Positions 44,001 to 55,806 of a stretch of DNA of 64,000 bases are shown here, piece by piece. The translations under genes and the position numbers were made by a program. How positions within the stretch are numbered: the stretch's first letter is position 1; every line of letters starts with the position of its first letter. Under the pieces are notes generated by a model. That model was given only the letters and a program-made list of their open reading frames with translations. It did no database searches and was not told the DNA's origin. The DNA comes from Bombiscardovia nodaiensis (lineage in GTDB: Bacteria; Actinomycetota; Actinomycetes; Actinomycetales; Bifidobacteriaceae), in assembly GCA_033127725.1 (NCBI GenBank), contig AP026798.1, forward strand, positions 1,364,001 through 1,428,000, given 5' to 3'.

Positions 44001-44874
44001 CGTGCCAGGTCTGGTTAATCCGCGTCATCTGCGGGTTGGACTCCTGGCTCAGGGCCTCAACCTGCTCAATGCGCATCTTGACCTGAGCCAAGGCTCGCTG
44101 CCGATCGGTCAGCTGCCCCCTCAACTCCCCCAGCTGCTGGCGGGTAGAGTCAAGCGAGCGCTGGGCCTGGAGGGCATCGTCGGCGTAAATGCGGGCCTGG
44201 GCGTCCCTCAGGGTAACTTCTATGCCGTCGGCCCTACGAGAGACCCTCGCCTGCCTACCCAGGGGACCGAGCTGCCGGTGAATCTCGCCCAGCAGGTCGT
44301 CCAGGCGGGAGAGGTTGGTTTCCGTATTCCCCAGCTTACGCAGGGCTCGTTCCTTGCGCTTGCGGTGTTTTAAGATGCCGGCGGCCTCCTCAATGAAGGC
44401 CCGGTGACCGCTGGGGTCGGCGTGCAAAATAGCGTCGAGCCGCCCCTGGCCGACGATCACGTGCATCTGCTGGCCCAGGCCCGTGTCGGAAAGCAGCTCC
44501 TGAATGTCGAGCAGGCGGCAGGCTGACCCGTTGATGGCGTACTCGGAGCCGCCGTTGCGGAAGATGGTGCGGGTGATGGTCACTTCCGTATAGTCAATGT
44601 CGAGCACCCGATCGGTGTTGTCAATGGTCAAGCTCACCTGGGCGCGCCCGAGCGGAGGCCGGGAGGAGGTGCCAGCAAAAATCACGTCTTCCATGGAGCT
44701 GCCGCGCAGAGCTTTCGCCCCCTGCTCACCCATCACCCAAGCCAGGGCGTCGACAATATTCGACTTGCCCGAGCCATTAGGGCCCACTACGGCCGTAATA
44801 CCTGGCTCAAAACGCAGGGTGGTGGCGGAGGCGAAGGATTTGAACCCCCGCAGGGTGAGCTCCTTTAAGTACAT
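41053..44874 (-). CDS. smc: Chromosome partition protein SMC
   Basis: 1273 residues. N-terminal head with Walker A VGPNGSGKSNIVDALAW (about 31-47), Q-loop and VGQGRLDAILHADP; two long coiled coils rich in Gln, Ala and Glu; hinge around residues 500-660 (WEEAVAHALADYSGALVVADA; GAVGGSGP); C-terminal head with signature LLSGGERSLTALALLFAI and Walker B FYVMDEVEAALDD. Slightly longer than usual SMC: the C-terminal coil contains an acidic, low-complexity insert of about 65 residues (DEDAVEGPGDDALDG and onward) near residues 1000-1065. Works with ScpA and ScpB, encoded at 19.7-21.3 kb, to organise the chromosome. The ATG follows directly on the folC stop. Confidence 0.96.
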   Translation of the reverse strand: MYLKELTLRGFKSFASATTLRFEPGITAVVGPNGSGKSNIVDALAWVMGEQGAKALRGSSMEDVIFAGTSSRPPLGRAQVSLTIDNTDRVLDIDYTEVTITRTIFRNGGSEYAINGSACRLLDIQELLSDTGLGQQMHVIVGQGRLDAILHADPSGHRAFIEEAAGILKHRKRKERALRKLGNTETNLSRLDDLLGEIHRQLGPLGRQARVSRRADGIEVTLRDAQARIYADDALQAQRSLDSTRQQLGELRGQLTDRQRALAQVKMRIEQVEALSQESNPQMTRINQTWHDLTQLQERYQALSSLADERLRSLRSQMEQTHAGPDPELLSKRADELEAQQQAQAGLVDEARLALDAATEERASQEKQLAAARQTLTELQQTARRRDAQLSSLQGLVTKEESALELAQERLADAERNQAATAQQLKEAQAQETQLADDDQSDQEADLREAQEAAEQARAQARDEVNRLEEERRQLNSQMIALQAKADALSDTLQARTAMGQLAQDQSVHLLGRLADFIQVEEGWEEAVAHALADYSGALVVADAQDLQTALSKAHEEQLGKAALLQPLAGAELGQEEAAARDSLAQSSQENTSSQPVRSAASLISARADAPDSDQAQGVLQSTRLLLAHTAAVENSQQAQELMAQARQAGPAATWDQAITRQTDVFTLAGAVGGSGPATSDLALVARRDKAQLQAQALDGQLKGQQVELDQAQEALQEANSALETAKAGVTEFRIKAEQSKKTLLAAQAQTRQLQSKLESASQRISQLKDDVDSHQAKVDDVRQALQQAQESDSQHIDIDGLTQRAHSLEQALDQARSAETRAQITWNDTQQKAQSLLRQAQLLRSQAQEALERRERQAQANREREASIEHVEGIQDSAQGLLKLIARSLEQTVSERDRLQSQLTSHDSELKDLRTQRSELEPQVEGLQGQVHQLDVDRERLATQAGQVSQKISDSLGMTMEEAIRDYGPDQLVPVLDETGAPVPVEGAELAGQATDEDAVEGPGDDALDGVEHTESGQISSQVQAGADPTTDADREGAQRYQSVPYVREEQIKRLAKAQRDLAALGKVNPLAAEEYESLKTRNQYLNDQRQDVVQSRDDLMNLVKDLDQTMVDVFKSAFDDTAAAFEQMFATLFPGGRGRLRLENPDDLLTTGVLVEASPAGKKVKQLSLLSGGERSLTALALLFAIFTARPSPFYVMDEVEAALDDVNLSRLLNAFNQLREHAQLIIITHQQRTMSIADALYGVTMRADGVTAVISQKLAQGQEEGLGSSE

Positions 44875-46296
44875 TTAGACCCTCTCAGCCTTCGGTTTCG
44901 CCAGGTCCGGGTTCGGCCGCTCTTTCAGGAGGGCCCGCGCGTCGCCAGCGGTAACGAAGGAGCCGCAGATGAGCACACCGTGCCCGTATCCCACGCCCAA
45001 CTCGTCCTGGGCGTCAACCATATCCACGGCCGTCTGAATGGCGTCGGGCAGGGACTTTTCGCGGAAGACGCGCTCAGGCCCGAAGACTTTCTGGGCAATA
45101 GCCTCCAGCTCATCGGCAGGCATGACCCGCTCCCGCCAGGAATTCTCAGTCACCACTACCTGGCTCAGGAGCGGCTCCAAAATGCCCAGGTACTCCTCCA
45201 CCTGCTTGTCTTTCATCATGGCAATTACGCCGACCACTTGCTCAAAGTCGTAATTTTCCTCGATGGCATCGCGCAGGGACTGGGCAGCGTTCACATTGTG
45301 GCCACCATCGATGATAATCGTGGGCGAAGTGCGCACCTGTTCAATGCGGCCGGGGATGCGAACCTGGCTCAGGGCCTCGCCTACCAAATCCCCTTCCAGA
45401 GCACCGTTCACCGGGATGACCACCTCGGCTGCGGCTAGGGCGGCCAGGGCATTGTGAGCCTGGTGGACCCCGAACTTGTCGATGGGCACGTCCTCATAGG
45501 TACCGCCCGGAGTTCGCAGGGTGGCTACCTGTCCGCCTACTGCCGGTTGGCGGGCGACCACTTCCAGCTCCTGGCCGTCACGCCAGAGCGCCGCCGCCCC
45601 CTGCTCCCGGGCTGCTTGTTCAATAATCGGCATGACCTCGTCTTCGTGGGGCTGGGCACCCACAATCACCGTGGAACCGGGCTTAATAATGCCGGCTTTC
45701 TCAGTGGCAATTTGTTCTACCGTGTTGCCCAACCACTGCATGTGGTCCATATCAATCGGCCCGATAATAGCCGCGTCTGCATCGAGCACGTTCGTGGCAT
45801 CCCAGAGGCCGCCCATGCCCACTTCCACCACGGCCACGTCCACGGGCGCGTCCGCAAAAGCCCAAATCGCCATGGCGGTCAGCACCTCGAAGAAGCTCAT
45901 AGGCGCCTGACCCTGCTCAGCGGCTTGAGCATCGACAATAGCGATAAAATCCTTCATCTGCTCGTAGGCATCGATGAAGTTGTCGTCGGAGAGCTCCTGG
46001 CCGTCGATGGCAATGCGCTCATTGATCCGCTCCAAGTGCGGCGATGTGTACAGGCCCGTGCGCAGGCCGTAGGCCCGCAATATGGCTTCGGTCATCCGGG
46101 CGGTCGAACCCTTGCCGTTGGTGCCGGTGATGTGGACCACGCGGAAGGAGGACTCAGGGTGGCCCAGCAGGTCGAGAATGGCGTGCATGCGGTCCAAATT
46201 GAGGTTGGTGGACGTATGCTCCGTGGGCCGGGCCATAATTTCGCGCTCTACCTCGCGGATAGTACGGCCTTGCCTGTTGGGTTGCTCATATGACAT
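44875..46296 (-). CDS. folC: Folylpolyglutamate synthase / dihydrofolate synthase
   Basis: About 473 residues from ATG 46296; the frame extends to a GTG at 46323 without a better site. P-loop HITGTNGKGSTARMTEAIL (about 55-75), TSPHLERINERI, PMSFFEVLTAMAIWAFADAPVDVAVVEVGMGGLWDATNVLD, then KPGSTVIVGAQP and IIIDGGHNVNAAQSL. Adds glutamate to folates and may form dihydrofolate from dihydropteroate. Shares its message with smc (stop and start abut). Confidence 0.94.
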   Translation of the reverse strand: MSYEQPNRQGRTIREVEREIMARPTEHTSTNLNLDRMHAILDLLGHPESSFRVVHITGTNGKGSTARMTEAILRAYGLRTGLYTSPHLERINERIAIDGQELSDDNFIDAYEQMKDFIAIVDAQAAEQGQAPMSFFEVLTAMAIWAFADAPVDVAVVEVGMGGLWDATNVLDADAAIIGPIDMDHMQWLGNTVEQIATEKAGIIKPGSTVIVGAQPHEDEVMPIIEQAAREQGAAALWRDGQELEVVARQPAVGGQVATLRTPGGTYEDVPIDKFGVHQAHNALAALAAAEVVIPVNGALEGDLVGEALSQVRIPGRIEQVRTSPTIIIDGGHNVNAAQSLRDAIEENYDFEQVVGVIAMMKDKQVEEYLGILEPLLSQVVVTENSWRERVMPADELEAIAQKVFGPERVFREKSLPDAIQTAVDMVDAQDELGVGYGHGVLICGSFVTAGDARALLKERPNPDLAKPKAERV

Positions 46297-46514
46297 AAAG
46301 AAACTCTTGCCTCCAGCTTGCACGCCTGAGCCCGTGCAGGGCGCACGGTTCTAGGACTGAGCTCTATTCTATGCGCTCCCCCTGCCAGAGCGTCCACCTA
46401 TTGGCCGCAGGCTCAGCCAACTTCGCGCCAAGTCACTAGTATAGGAGTATCACCAGTATTGGTCAGCGCGGCCGGCGAGCAGGGCCAGCCATCGCGCACT
46501 CAAGGAGGCAAGAA

Positions 46515-48083
46515 ATGGCAGAGAGCACCACGCCGAAGGAAGCGGACATCGACATCAACGAGCAGGACATGGCTGACCGGGTCAACAACCGCACCCTGCG
46601 GCCGAATTCCGCCACGTTTCAAGAGTTCATGACCCAGGGCTGGGGCGAGCAAGAGGCGAGCGTGGAACCGCTCGAATCCAGCAAGTACATCGGCGCTCGC
46701 CTGGCCAAGCTGGGCCAGCGCTTCCCCGGCGAACGCCTGATCATCCCCGCCGGCGACTACAAAACTCGCAACAACGACAACGATTACGCCTTCCGCCCCG
46801 ACTCAGCCTTCGCCTATTACACGGGCTTAGGCGAGGACTTGGAGCCCGGCGCCATCTTGGTGCTCGATCCCGTCCAATCTGGCTCCCCGCAAGCCCAGAG
46901 CGGCCAGACCCACCAGGCGATGCTCTACGTGCACCCCCGCGCCGACCAGTCCACGCGCGACTACTATCGCTCCTCCCAGTATGGCGAATACTGGGTGGGT
47001 CCGCGCGCAGGTCTCAAGGAGCTCTCCATCATGACCGGACTGCCCACCCGCGACTCGGCCCTCTTTGACAAGGACATCGCCCAGGGCGTAGGCCCCGAAA
47101 ACGAGGCCGTGCACTTGCGCGCCCTGCGCCATACGGACGAGGCCATTACGGCCCAGGTGGAGGCGGTTCGCAAGGAGCAGGGCCAGTGCAGCCCCGACCA
47201 GGGCGTCGCGCTCGACAACAAGTTCGAGGAGTTTGCCTCCGAAGCCCGCATGGAAAAGGACGCGTACGAGGTGGGCGAAATGCGCAAGGCTATCGCCGCC
47301 ACCAAGGACGGGTTTGACAAGATTTTGAGCCGCCTGCCCGAAGTGGTCGGCCTCCCCCGCTCCGAGCGCATGTTGGAGGGCGCCTTTAACGCCAACGCCC
47401 GCGAAGAGGGCAACGACGTGGGCTACGGCTCTATCATCGCCTCGGGCACGCACGCCCCCATCCTCCACTGGATGCGCAACTCCGGCACCGTTGAGGAGGG
47501 CGACCTACTCTTAATTGACGCTGGCGTTGAGGTCAACTCCCTCTACACGGCCGACATTACCCGCACCTTCCCGGTGGGCGGCCACTTTAATCCCATCCAA
47601 AAGCAGATTTACGAGACCGTGCTCGAGGCCCAGCAGGCCGGCTTTGAGGCTGCCAAGCCCGGAGCTACCTATTCCGACATCCACCATGCGGTGATGCGAG
47701 TCTTGGCCACCCGCCTGCACGAGTGGGGCATTTTGAAGGTGTCTGTGGAGGAATCGCTCTCCCCGCAGGGTCAGCAGCATCGCCGTTGGCACGCCTGCGG
47801 CTGCGCCCACCACCTGGGGCTGGACGTACACGACTGCGCTGAGGCCCGCTACGAGTCCTACCAGGGTGCGGCCATTACTCCCGGCATGATTTTCACCATT
47901 GAGCCCGGCCTCTACTTCAAGGAGAACGACATGATGGTCCCCCCGGAGTTCCGTGGCATCGGCGTGCGCGTAGAAGACGACATACTGATGACCGAAAATG
48001 GCCCAGAATGGCTCTCCAAGCAGATTCCTAAGAGTGTGCAAGAGGTGGAAGCCTGGATGGCTGAGCGCGCCCACCAGGCCTGA
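46515..48083 (+). CDS. pepP: Xaa-Pro aminopeptidase (M24B)
   Basis: 522 residues; AAGGAGG precedes. N-terminal aminopeptidase P domain, then the creatinase fold with metal ligands Asp in LLIDAGVEVNS and TADITRTF, His in CAHHLGLDVHD, Glu in FTIEPGLYF and GVRVEDD. Removes N-terminal residues before proline; useful for casein-like and other proline-rich peptides brought in by peptide importers. The first 40 residues are polar and nonconserved. Cytoplasmic: no signal peptide. Followed by a long hairpin. Confidence 0.94.
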   Translation: MAESTTPKEADIDINEQDMADRVNNRTLRPNSATFQEFMTQGWGEQEASVEPLESSKYIGARLAKLGQRFPGERLIIPAGDYKTRNNDNDYAFRPDSAFAYYTGLGEDLEPGAILVLDPVQSGSPQAQSGQTHQAMLYVHPRADQSTRDYYRSSQYGEYWVGPRAGLKELSIMTGLPTRDSALFDKDIAQGVGPENEAVHLRALRHTDEAITAQVEAVRKEQGQCSPDQGVALDNKFEEFASEARMEKDAYEVGEMRKAIAATKDGFDKILSRLPEVVGLPRSERMLEGAFNANAREEGNDVGYGSIIASGTHAPILHWMRNSGTVEEGDLLLIDAGVEVNSLYTADITRTFPVGGHFNPIQKQIYETVLEAQQAGFEAAKPGATYSDIHHAVMRVLATRLHEWGILKVSVEESLSPQGQQHRRWHACGCAHHLGLDVHDCAEARYESYQGAAITPGMIFTIEPGLYFKENDMMVPPEFRGIGVRVEDDILMTENGPEWLSKQIPKSVQEVEAWMAERAHQA

Positions 48084-48129
48084 AAATGGCAGAAACAGTA
48101 ATCACAATAATCAACCAGTAGCAAGTAAT

Positions 48130-48189
48130 TGAGGTAGCTTCCGGCGCATCGGCTGGCCCAGCTGAGCGGATATGCTGGAAGCTATCTCA
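48130..48189 (+). terminator. Hairpin after pepP
   Basis: TGAGGTAGCTTCC pairs with GGAAGCTATCTCA (one G-T pair) around a GC-rich inner sequence; no clear T run. It lies about 50 bases past the stop. Confidence 0.5.
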
Positions 48190-48256
48190 CTGCCACCAAC
48201 AGCTGCGAAGGCGGGTACCTTGAGGCCCGCCGGTCAGCAGCAGAAAGCCATGAAGC

Positions 48257-48802
48257 ATGACGACTCCGCAATTTATCCTTGACCTGCGCCAATCAGTAGG
48301 ACATACCCTCCTCTGGCTCAACGGCATCACGGCCTACGTGGTCCGTGAAGATGGCCGCATCCTTCTGGGCCGCCGGTCCGACACCGGCGAGTGGGCCATG
48401 GTCTACGGCATCAACGAGCCCGGCGAAGAGCCCGCCGACACGACCGCCCGCGAAGTCAAAGAAGAGACCGGCGTGGATGTCATAGTCACCGACCTAGTTT
48501 CGATCAAGTCCTCAAACAAGCCGATTGTGTATGCTAACGGCGATCAGACCATGTACATGGATATGTCCTTCATCTGCAAGCCCGACCCGGCCGGCAACAT
48601 CGAACCCTTCGTAGGCGACGACGAGAGCCTATCTGTGGGCTGGTTCGACCCCAGCAACCTCCCCCAGCCCCTAGCCGCTTCCACGCTCGAGCGCCTGGAA
48701 CTCATCCATCAGTACCTGGCCAACGCCTCCCATGGCGACCGCCACGCCCTCTTCTTCGGCGGCCAGGGCAGCCAGGATGCCCCAAGCAGCCAAACTGCCT
48801 GA
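48257..48802 (+). CDS. NUDIX hydrolase
   Basis: 181 residues. Starts with the MutT-like N-terminal strand (GITAYVVREDGRILLGRRSDTGEWAMVYG) and a full Nudix box, GEEPADTTAREVKEETGVDV. Hydrolyses a nucleoside diphosphate derivative; the substrate cannot be judged. GITAYVVREDG and DLRQSVG at the start resemble actinobacterial RNA pyrophosphohydrolase-like housekeeping Nudix proteins. Tail low complexity. Confidence 0.9.
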   Translation: MTTPQFILDLRQSVGHTLLWLNGITAYVVREDGRILLGRRSDTGEWAMVYGINEPGEEPADTTAREVKEETGVDVIVTDLVSIKSSNKPIVYANGDQTMYMDMSFICKPDPAGNIEPFVGDDESLSVGWFDPSNLPQPLAASTLERLELIHQYLANASHGDRHALFFGGQGSQDAPSSQTA

Positions 48803-48882
48803 GAGCAGCAAAGACTCAGTAGCAGACGCTGAGCGAGCAGGACATGCGCAGTAAGGCTCGGTTGGCGGACTGCGGGTGGTGA

Positions 48883-48915
48883 GCGAGTAGCGGCAAGCTA
48901 CGCACCGCTACTCGC
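48883..48915. terminator. Perfect 11-bp hairpin between convergent genes
   Basis: GCGAGTAGCGG at 48883-48893 pairs with CCGCTACTCGC at 48905-48915, between the Nudix gene and the convergent membrane protein gene. No T run on either side. Confidence 0.5.
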
Positions 48916-48984
48916 AGCCCGAATCCAACTCGAACGTTTCTGAGCTATTCAACTGCCAGACTTCCGCGCCCGTCGGCGGTTTCG

Positions 48985-49572
48985 CTAGAAGCGATTGAGT
49001 ATCTGTTTGAGCCCCCAGTAGGCTCCCCCCCCCATGCAGCAAGCCGCCACAGTGGCCGCCAAGAAAGCCGCCCAGAGGCATACAAAGAGCTGACCCATCA
49101 CGTAGATGAGCGCCAAGTATGCCAAGGCAACGCCAATGGCCCAGGCCCACCGAGCGTGTGCAGACAAGAGAAAGCTCGAGACCGCGACCTTATAAATCAC
49201 ATACGATACAAGCAGCCAAGCCAGAAAGAGCATGGCGAGCCGGTTCCAGCTCTTGACGCGCCCTAGGCTGCCCAGATAGCCGGCCCCAGGCAAGAGCTGC
49301 ACCAACCACACCGACAGGGCGTAAGGCAGGAATCCAGCGAACAGAACGTTGGCCAACAATTCCAAAAGCTGGTAGAAAAAGTGGGCCCAGGTGCCTTCCC
49401 CGAAGTCCTCAACCTTGTCCGCTGGCTCCGGCAGCACCCGATATTCGAGGCTCTTGTTTCGCTCAGATTGCTCGCGTTTCTTGCGCTCCACTTCAGCTGG
49501 ATCGTCAGGCTTAATGGCCTCCAAAAAGTCAAGCCTCTGCTCGCTCAAGCTCTTGTCGCCTTTGCCAGCCAC
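48985..49572 (-). CDS. Membrane protein of unknown function
   Basis: 195 residues. The first 70 residues are charged (KREQSERNKSLEYRVLPEPADKVEDFGEGT); then four to five hydrophobic segments (about 70-95, 110-130, 135-160 and 165-185), the last rich in Ala, Cys and Gly. No motif recognised. Monocistronic between the Nudix gene and lacZ. Confidence 0.65.
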   Translation of the reverse strand: MAGKGDKSLSEQRLDFLEAIKPDDPAEVERKKREQSERNKSLEYRVLPEPADKVEDFGEGTWAHFFYQLLELLANVLFAGFLPYALSVWLVQLLPGAGYLGSLGRVKSWNRLAMLFLAWLLVSYVIYKVAVSSFLLSAHARWAWAIGVALAYLALIYVMGQLFVCLWAAFLAATVAACCMGGGAYWGLKQILNRF

Positions 49573-49741
49573 CTGTTCCGCCTTTCACTTGGATCCCCTG
49601 AGTACCTATTCTATCGGCATCGCAATCTGCACGCATGCTACGCCTGCACTCAGAGCAGCCAGCACAGATGATAGAGAAGGCACCGCATTCAGCCACCATT
49701 CACACGTCATCAACCATACAAAAGACATACAACAGCATGTA

Positions 49742-49790
49742 AAACGAGTGCGTACAGACAGCTCTTGCCAGCGCCTGTACGCACTCGTTT
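49742..49790 (-). terminator. Rho-independent terminator of lacZ
   Basis: AAACGAGTGCGTACAG and CTGTACGCACTCGTTT form a perfect 16-bp stem over a 17-base loop, 11 bases past the lacZ stop; TTTT ends the minus-strand side. Confidence 0.85.
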
Positions 49791-49800
49791 GTGCATTTGC

Positions 49801-53205
<3,405 letters not shown>

Positions 53206-53338
53206 TCAGCCGCGCTGCTCAACTCTGTCAGCCACCGGACTTAGTTCATCTCTTATTGTAACGAAGCGGCCCACAGGAAACCCCGCAGGCCGCATTTTTC
53301 AAGTGCCAAAAAGGCTACGAGCGCGCTTGGAGCCCGTC

Positions 53339-54691
53339 TCAGCCTTCCTTGACGGTGTACCCCTGTTCATTGCCGTACTTTACGAGATCCTTTTGGAAGT
53401 TCTGCAGGGCGCTTTCGAAGGTTGTAGAACCTTCGTAGGCCTTGCCAATCGTATCGTTCACAATAGAGTTGGCGTACACCTGGTAGGGCAGGAACTGCCA
53501 CTTGGGCAGAATGTCCTTGGAGGACTGGTTGAAGACCTTGTTGATCTGCTGACCGCCGAAGTAGTCGGGCTTCTCCTCCAGGAATTCGGTGGCGTTGAGC
53601 TCCTTGACTGTGCTGGGGAAGGTGCCCTTCTGCTTGGCAATCTCGATGGACTCCTTGGAGCTGTTGAGCCACTTGATGAAACCGGCTGCGAGCGCTGGAT
53701 TCTTGGTCTTGGCGTAAGCTGCCTGGCTGGAACCGCCATAGTTGGCGGAGGCGGGCTTGCCGTCGTAGGTGGGCAGCGGGGCTACTCGCCAGTCGCCAGC
53801 AGACTCTTTGACCGACCCTTCTAGGGAGCCCCTGAGCCAGGAGGCTGAGATGATTGAAGCCATCTTGCCCTTGTTGGCCGCCTGGTACCACTCTGTGCCC
53901 TGGTTGGCGAAGGTGGTGATCAGATGCTCGGAGATGAGCTTGTCCCAGGTCTTAGCCCACTGGGTCGCACCCTTGTCCTTCAAGTTAATGGTCACATTCG
54001 TGCCGTCCACCTTGAAGGCATGGCTGCCCGCCTGCCAGAGCAGGGAGGTCACCAGGTTGCCCTGGCCCGAATCGCTCGTAATGTGAACGCTGGGGTCCTT
54101 CTGCTGCATAATTTCGCCGTCTTTAATGAACTCGTCCCAGGTCTTGGGAGGCTCGGAGATGCCGAAGGAGTCAAAGACTTTCTTGTTGTAGAAGAGGGCC
54201 ATGGGGCCGGTGTCTTGCGGCAGTCCGTAGATTTTTCCGTCCACGGCAACCGAGCTCCAGGCCGAGCTGGCGTACTGGCTCTTCAGACTTGTGAAGCCGT
54301 ATGGGGCCAGGTCGAGCAGGTTACCGGGCGTGTAGAACTGCGAGAGCGCCTGGTACTCGATTTGCATAATATCGGGGACGTCTTTGTCGGCTTTAATGGC
54401 GTTCATCATCTTGGTGTAGGCGCTGGCGCCCGAACCGGGGTTCACTACTTTGACGTGCACGTTGGGGTAGGCTTTTTCAAAAGCGGCCACTTGCGGCTCG
54501 GCAGCATTGGTCCAGGTCCAGTAGGTCAGCGAACCGCCCTTCTTCAACGCTGCTTCAACATCGGAGGCTTTCGAGCCAGAGTCGGCAGATGCTCCGCCGC
54601 TGCTGGAACTGCCGCAAGCACTCAAACCAGCCAAGCCCATAATGATGGCTGCACTCGCCGCGGTGAGGCGGCCTAAGGTTTTGAACTGCAT
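53339..54691 (-). CDS. Family 1 ABC sugar-binding lipoprotein
   Basis: About 450 residues from ATG 54691 (AAAGGA upstream). Signal peptide with lipobox LSAC at about residue 27, Ser/Gly linker, then the MalE-like fold: LTYWTWTNAAEPQVAAFEKAYPNVHVKVV, DIMQIEYQALSQFYTPGNLLDL, GLPQDTGPMALFYNKKVFDSFGI, PAAYAKTKNPALAAGFIKWL. Binds an oligosaccharide outside the cell for the two permeases upstream. No ATPase gene is in the locus, so it presumably uses a shared MsiK-type ATPase encoded elsewhere. Ligand unknown; the enzymes suggest galacto- or manno-oligosaccharides. Confidence 0.93.
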   Translation of the reverse strand: MQFKTLGRLTAASAAIIMGLAGLSACGSSSSGGASADSGSKASDVEAALKKGGSLTYWTWTNAAEPQVAAFEKAYPNVHVKVVNPGSGASAYTKMMNAIKADKDVPDIMQIEYQALSQFYTPGNLLDLAPYGFTSLKSQYASSAWSSVAVDGKIYGLPQDTGPMALFYNKKVFDSFGISEPPKTWDEFIKDGEIMQQKDPSVHITSDSGQGNLVTSLLWQAGSHAFKVDGTNVTINLKDKGATQWAKTWDKLISEHLITTFANQGTEWYQAANKGKMASIISASWLRGSLEGSVKESAGDWRVAPLPTYDGKPASANYGGSSQAAYAKTKNPALAAGFIKWLNSSKESIEIAKQKGTFPSTVKELNATEFLEEKPDYFGGQQINKVFNQSSKDILPKWQFLPYQVYANSIVNDTIGKAYEGSTTFESALQNFQKDLVKYGNEQGYTVKEG

Positions 54692-54824
54692 AACTTTTCC
54701 TTTCAACAGGTGTATTTCAATTGCATTTTGTTTTGCACTGCACTTGCACTGCATTTGGACTGCACCGTCGACAACGCGGATGTTGCCAACGGCTACCGCT
54801 CCCGTCAGCGGCCTGGTAGACCTT

Positions 54825-54836
54825 GTGAGCGCACAC
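54825..54836. promoter_or_regulatory. Imperfect lac-operator-like site upstream of the sugar-binding gene
   Basis: TGTGAGCGCACA, symmetrical at 10 of 12 positions, in the 173-base gap before the binding-protein gene. Considered with the other two TGTGAGCG sites of the locus. Confidence 0.35.
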
Positions 54837-54863
54837 CTCCTTTGGCTCTTGCTCCCACGCTTC

Positions 54864-55805
54864 TTACTGCTTCACGCTGCCGGCAGTCAGACCAGACTCC
54901 CAGTACCGCTGCAGCATGAGGAAGATGATGATAATAGGAATAACCGTGAGTAGGGCGCCAGCAATAACCAGGTTATAAATCGGCTCAGGAGTAGACGAAC
55001 CGGTCGCTTGCTCATTCCACTCGTTCAGGCCCACGGTCAGCGGATACCACTTGGGGTCGTTCAGCATAATGAGCGGCAGGAAGTAGTTATTCCAGGTGGA
55101 GACAATCGCAAAGAGCAGAACGGTAATGATACTGGGCGAGAGCAAGGGCACCACGATCTGGGCGAAGATTCTGAACTCCCCTGCTCCGTCCATACGCGCT
55201 GACTCAATAATGCCCTGTGGCACGCCGGACTTGGCGTAGCTCATAACTAGGTAAAGGCCGAAAGGACTGATGAGGGAGGGCAAAATAATAGCCCAGGGTG
55301 TATTGGTGAGCCCTAGCTTGGCGAAGAGCAGGAAGGTGGGAACCACCAGGGCAGTGCCGGGAATAGCGATAGCGCCGATGACCGTGGCCAGCACACCCTT
55401 TTTACCAGGAAAGTCAAAGACGGCCAGGCCGTAGCCAGCGAGGGTGGCCAAGAAGGTGGCACCACCTGCGCCCACGAGCACGTACATGAAGGTGTTCAGA
55501 AGCCACTTGGCGAAGACGCCGTCCTTGTAAGTGAACGTTTGTTTAATGTTTTCAATCAAGTTGAAGTCGTGTCCAAACCACAGGCCAAAGGTGGACATGA
55601 TGTCGCCCTGAGATTTCGTGGCGTTAAAGAGCAGCCACAAGAGCGGCACTGCCGAGTAGAGGGCCAGAATCATCATAAAGATAAACAAAGTCGGCGAATT
55701 GTGGACTAAGTAATGCTTTTTTCTGCGTGCCGGGCGAGCCTGCCGAGCTGGGCGAGCCGGAGCCGATGGTGTGCTTACTACCTGAGAAGTCCTTGCAGTA
55801 GTCAT
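54864..55805 (-). CDS. ABC sugar transporter permease, MalG-like
   Basis: About 313 residues from ATG 55805, with GGGGAAG upstream; the frame runs to 55877. Six helices, basic N-terminal tail (RRKKHYLVHN), then LLWLLFNATKS and the EAA loop IIESARMDGAGEFRIFAQIVVPLLSPSI. The ATG lies two bases past the stop of the MalF-like gene, so the two are co-translated and form a heterodimer. Confidence 0.93.
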   Translation of the reverse strand: MTTARTSQVVSTPSAPARPARQARPARRKKHYLVHNSPTLFIFMMILALYSAVPLLWLLFNATKSQGDIMSTFGLWFGHDFNLIENIKQTFTYKDGVFAKWLLNTFMYVLVGAGGATFLATLAGYGLAVFDFPGKKGVLATVIGAIAIPGTALVVPTFLLFAKLGLTNTPWAIILPSLISPFGLYLVMSYAKSGVPQGIIESARMDGAGEFRIFAQIVVPLLSPSIITVLLFAIVSTWNNYFLPLIMLNDPKWYPLTVGLNEWNEQATGSSTPEPIYNLVIAGALLTVIPIIIIFLMLQRYWESGLTAGSVKQ

Positions 55806-55806
55806 A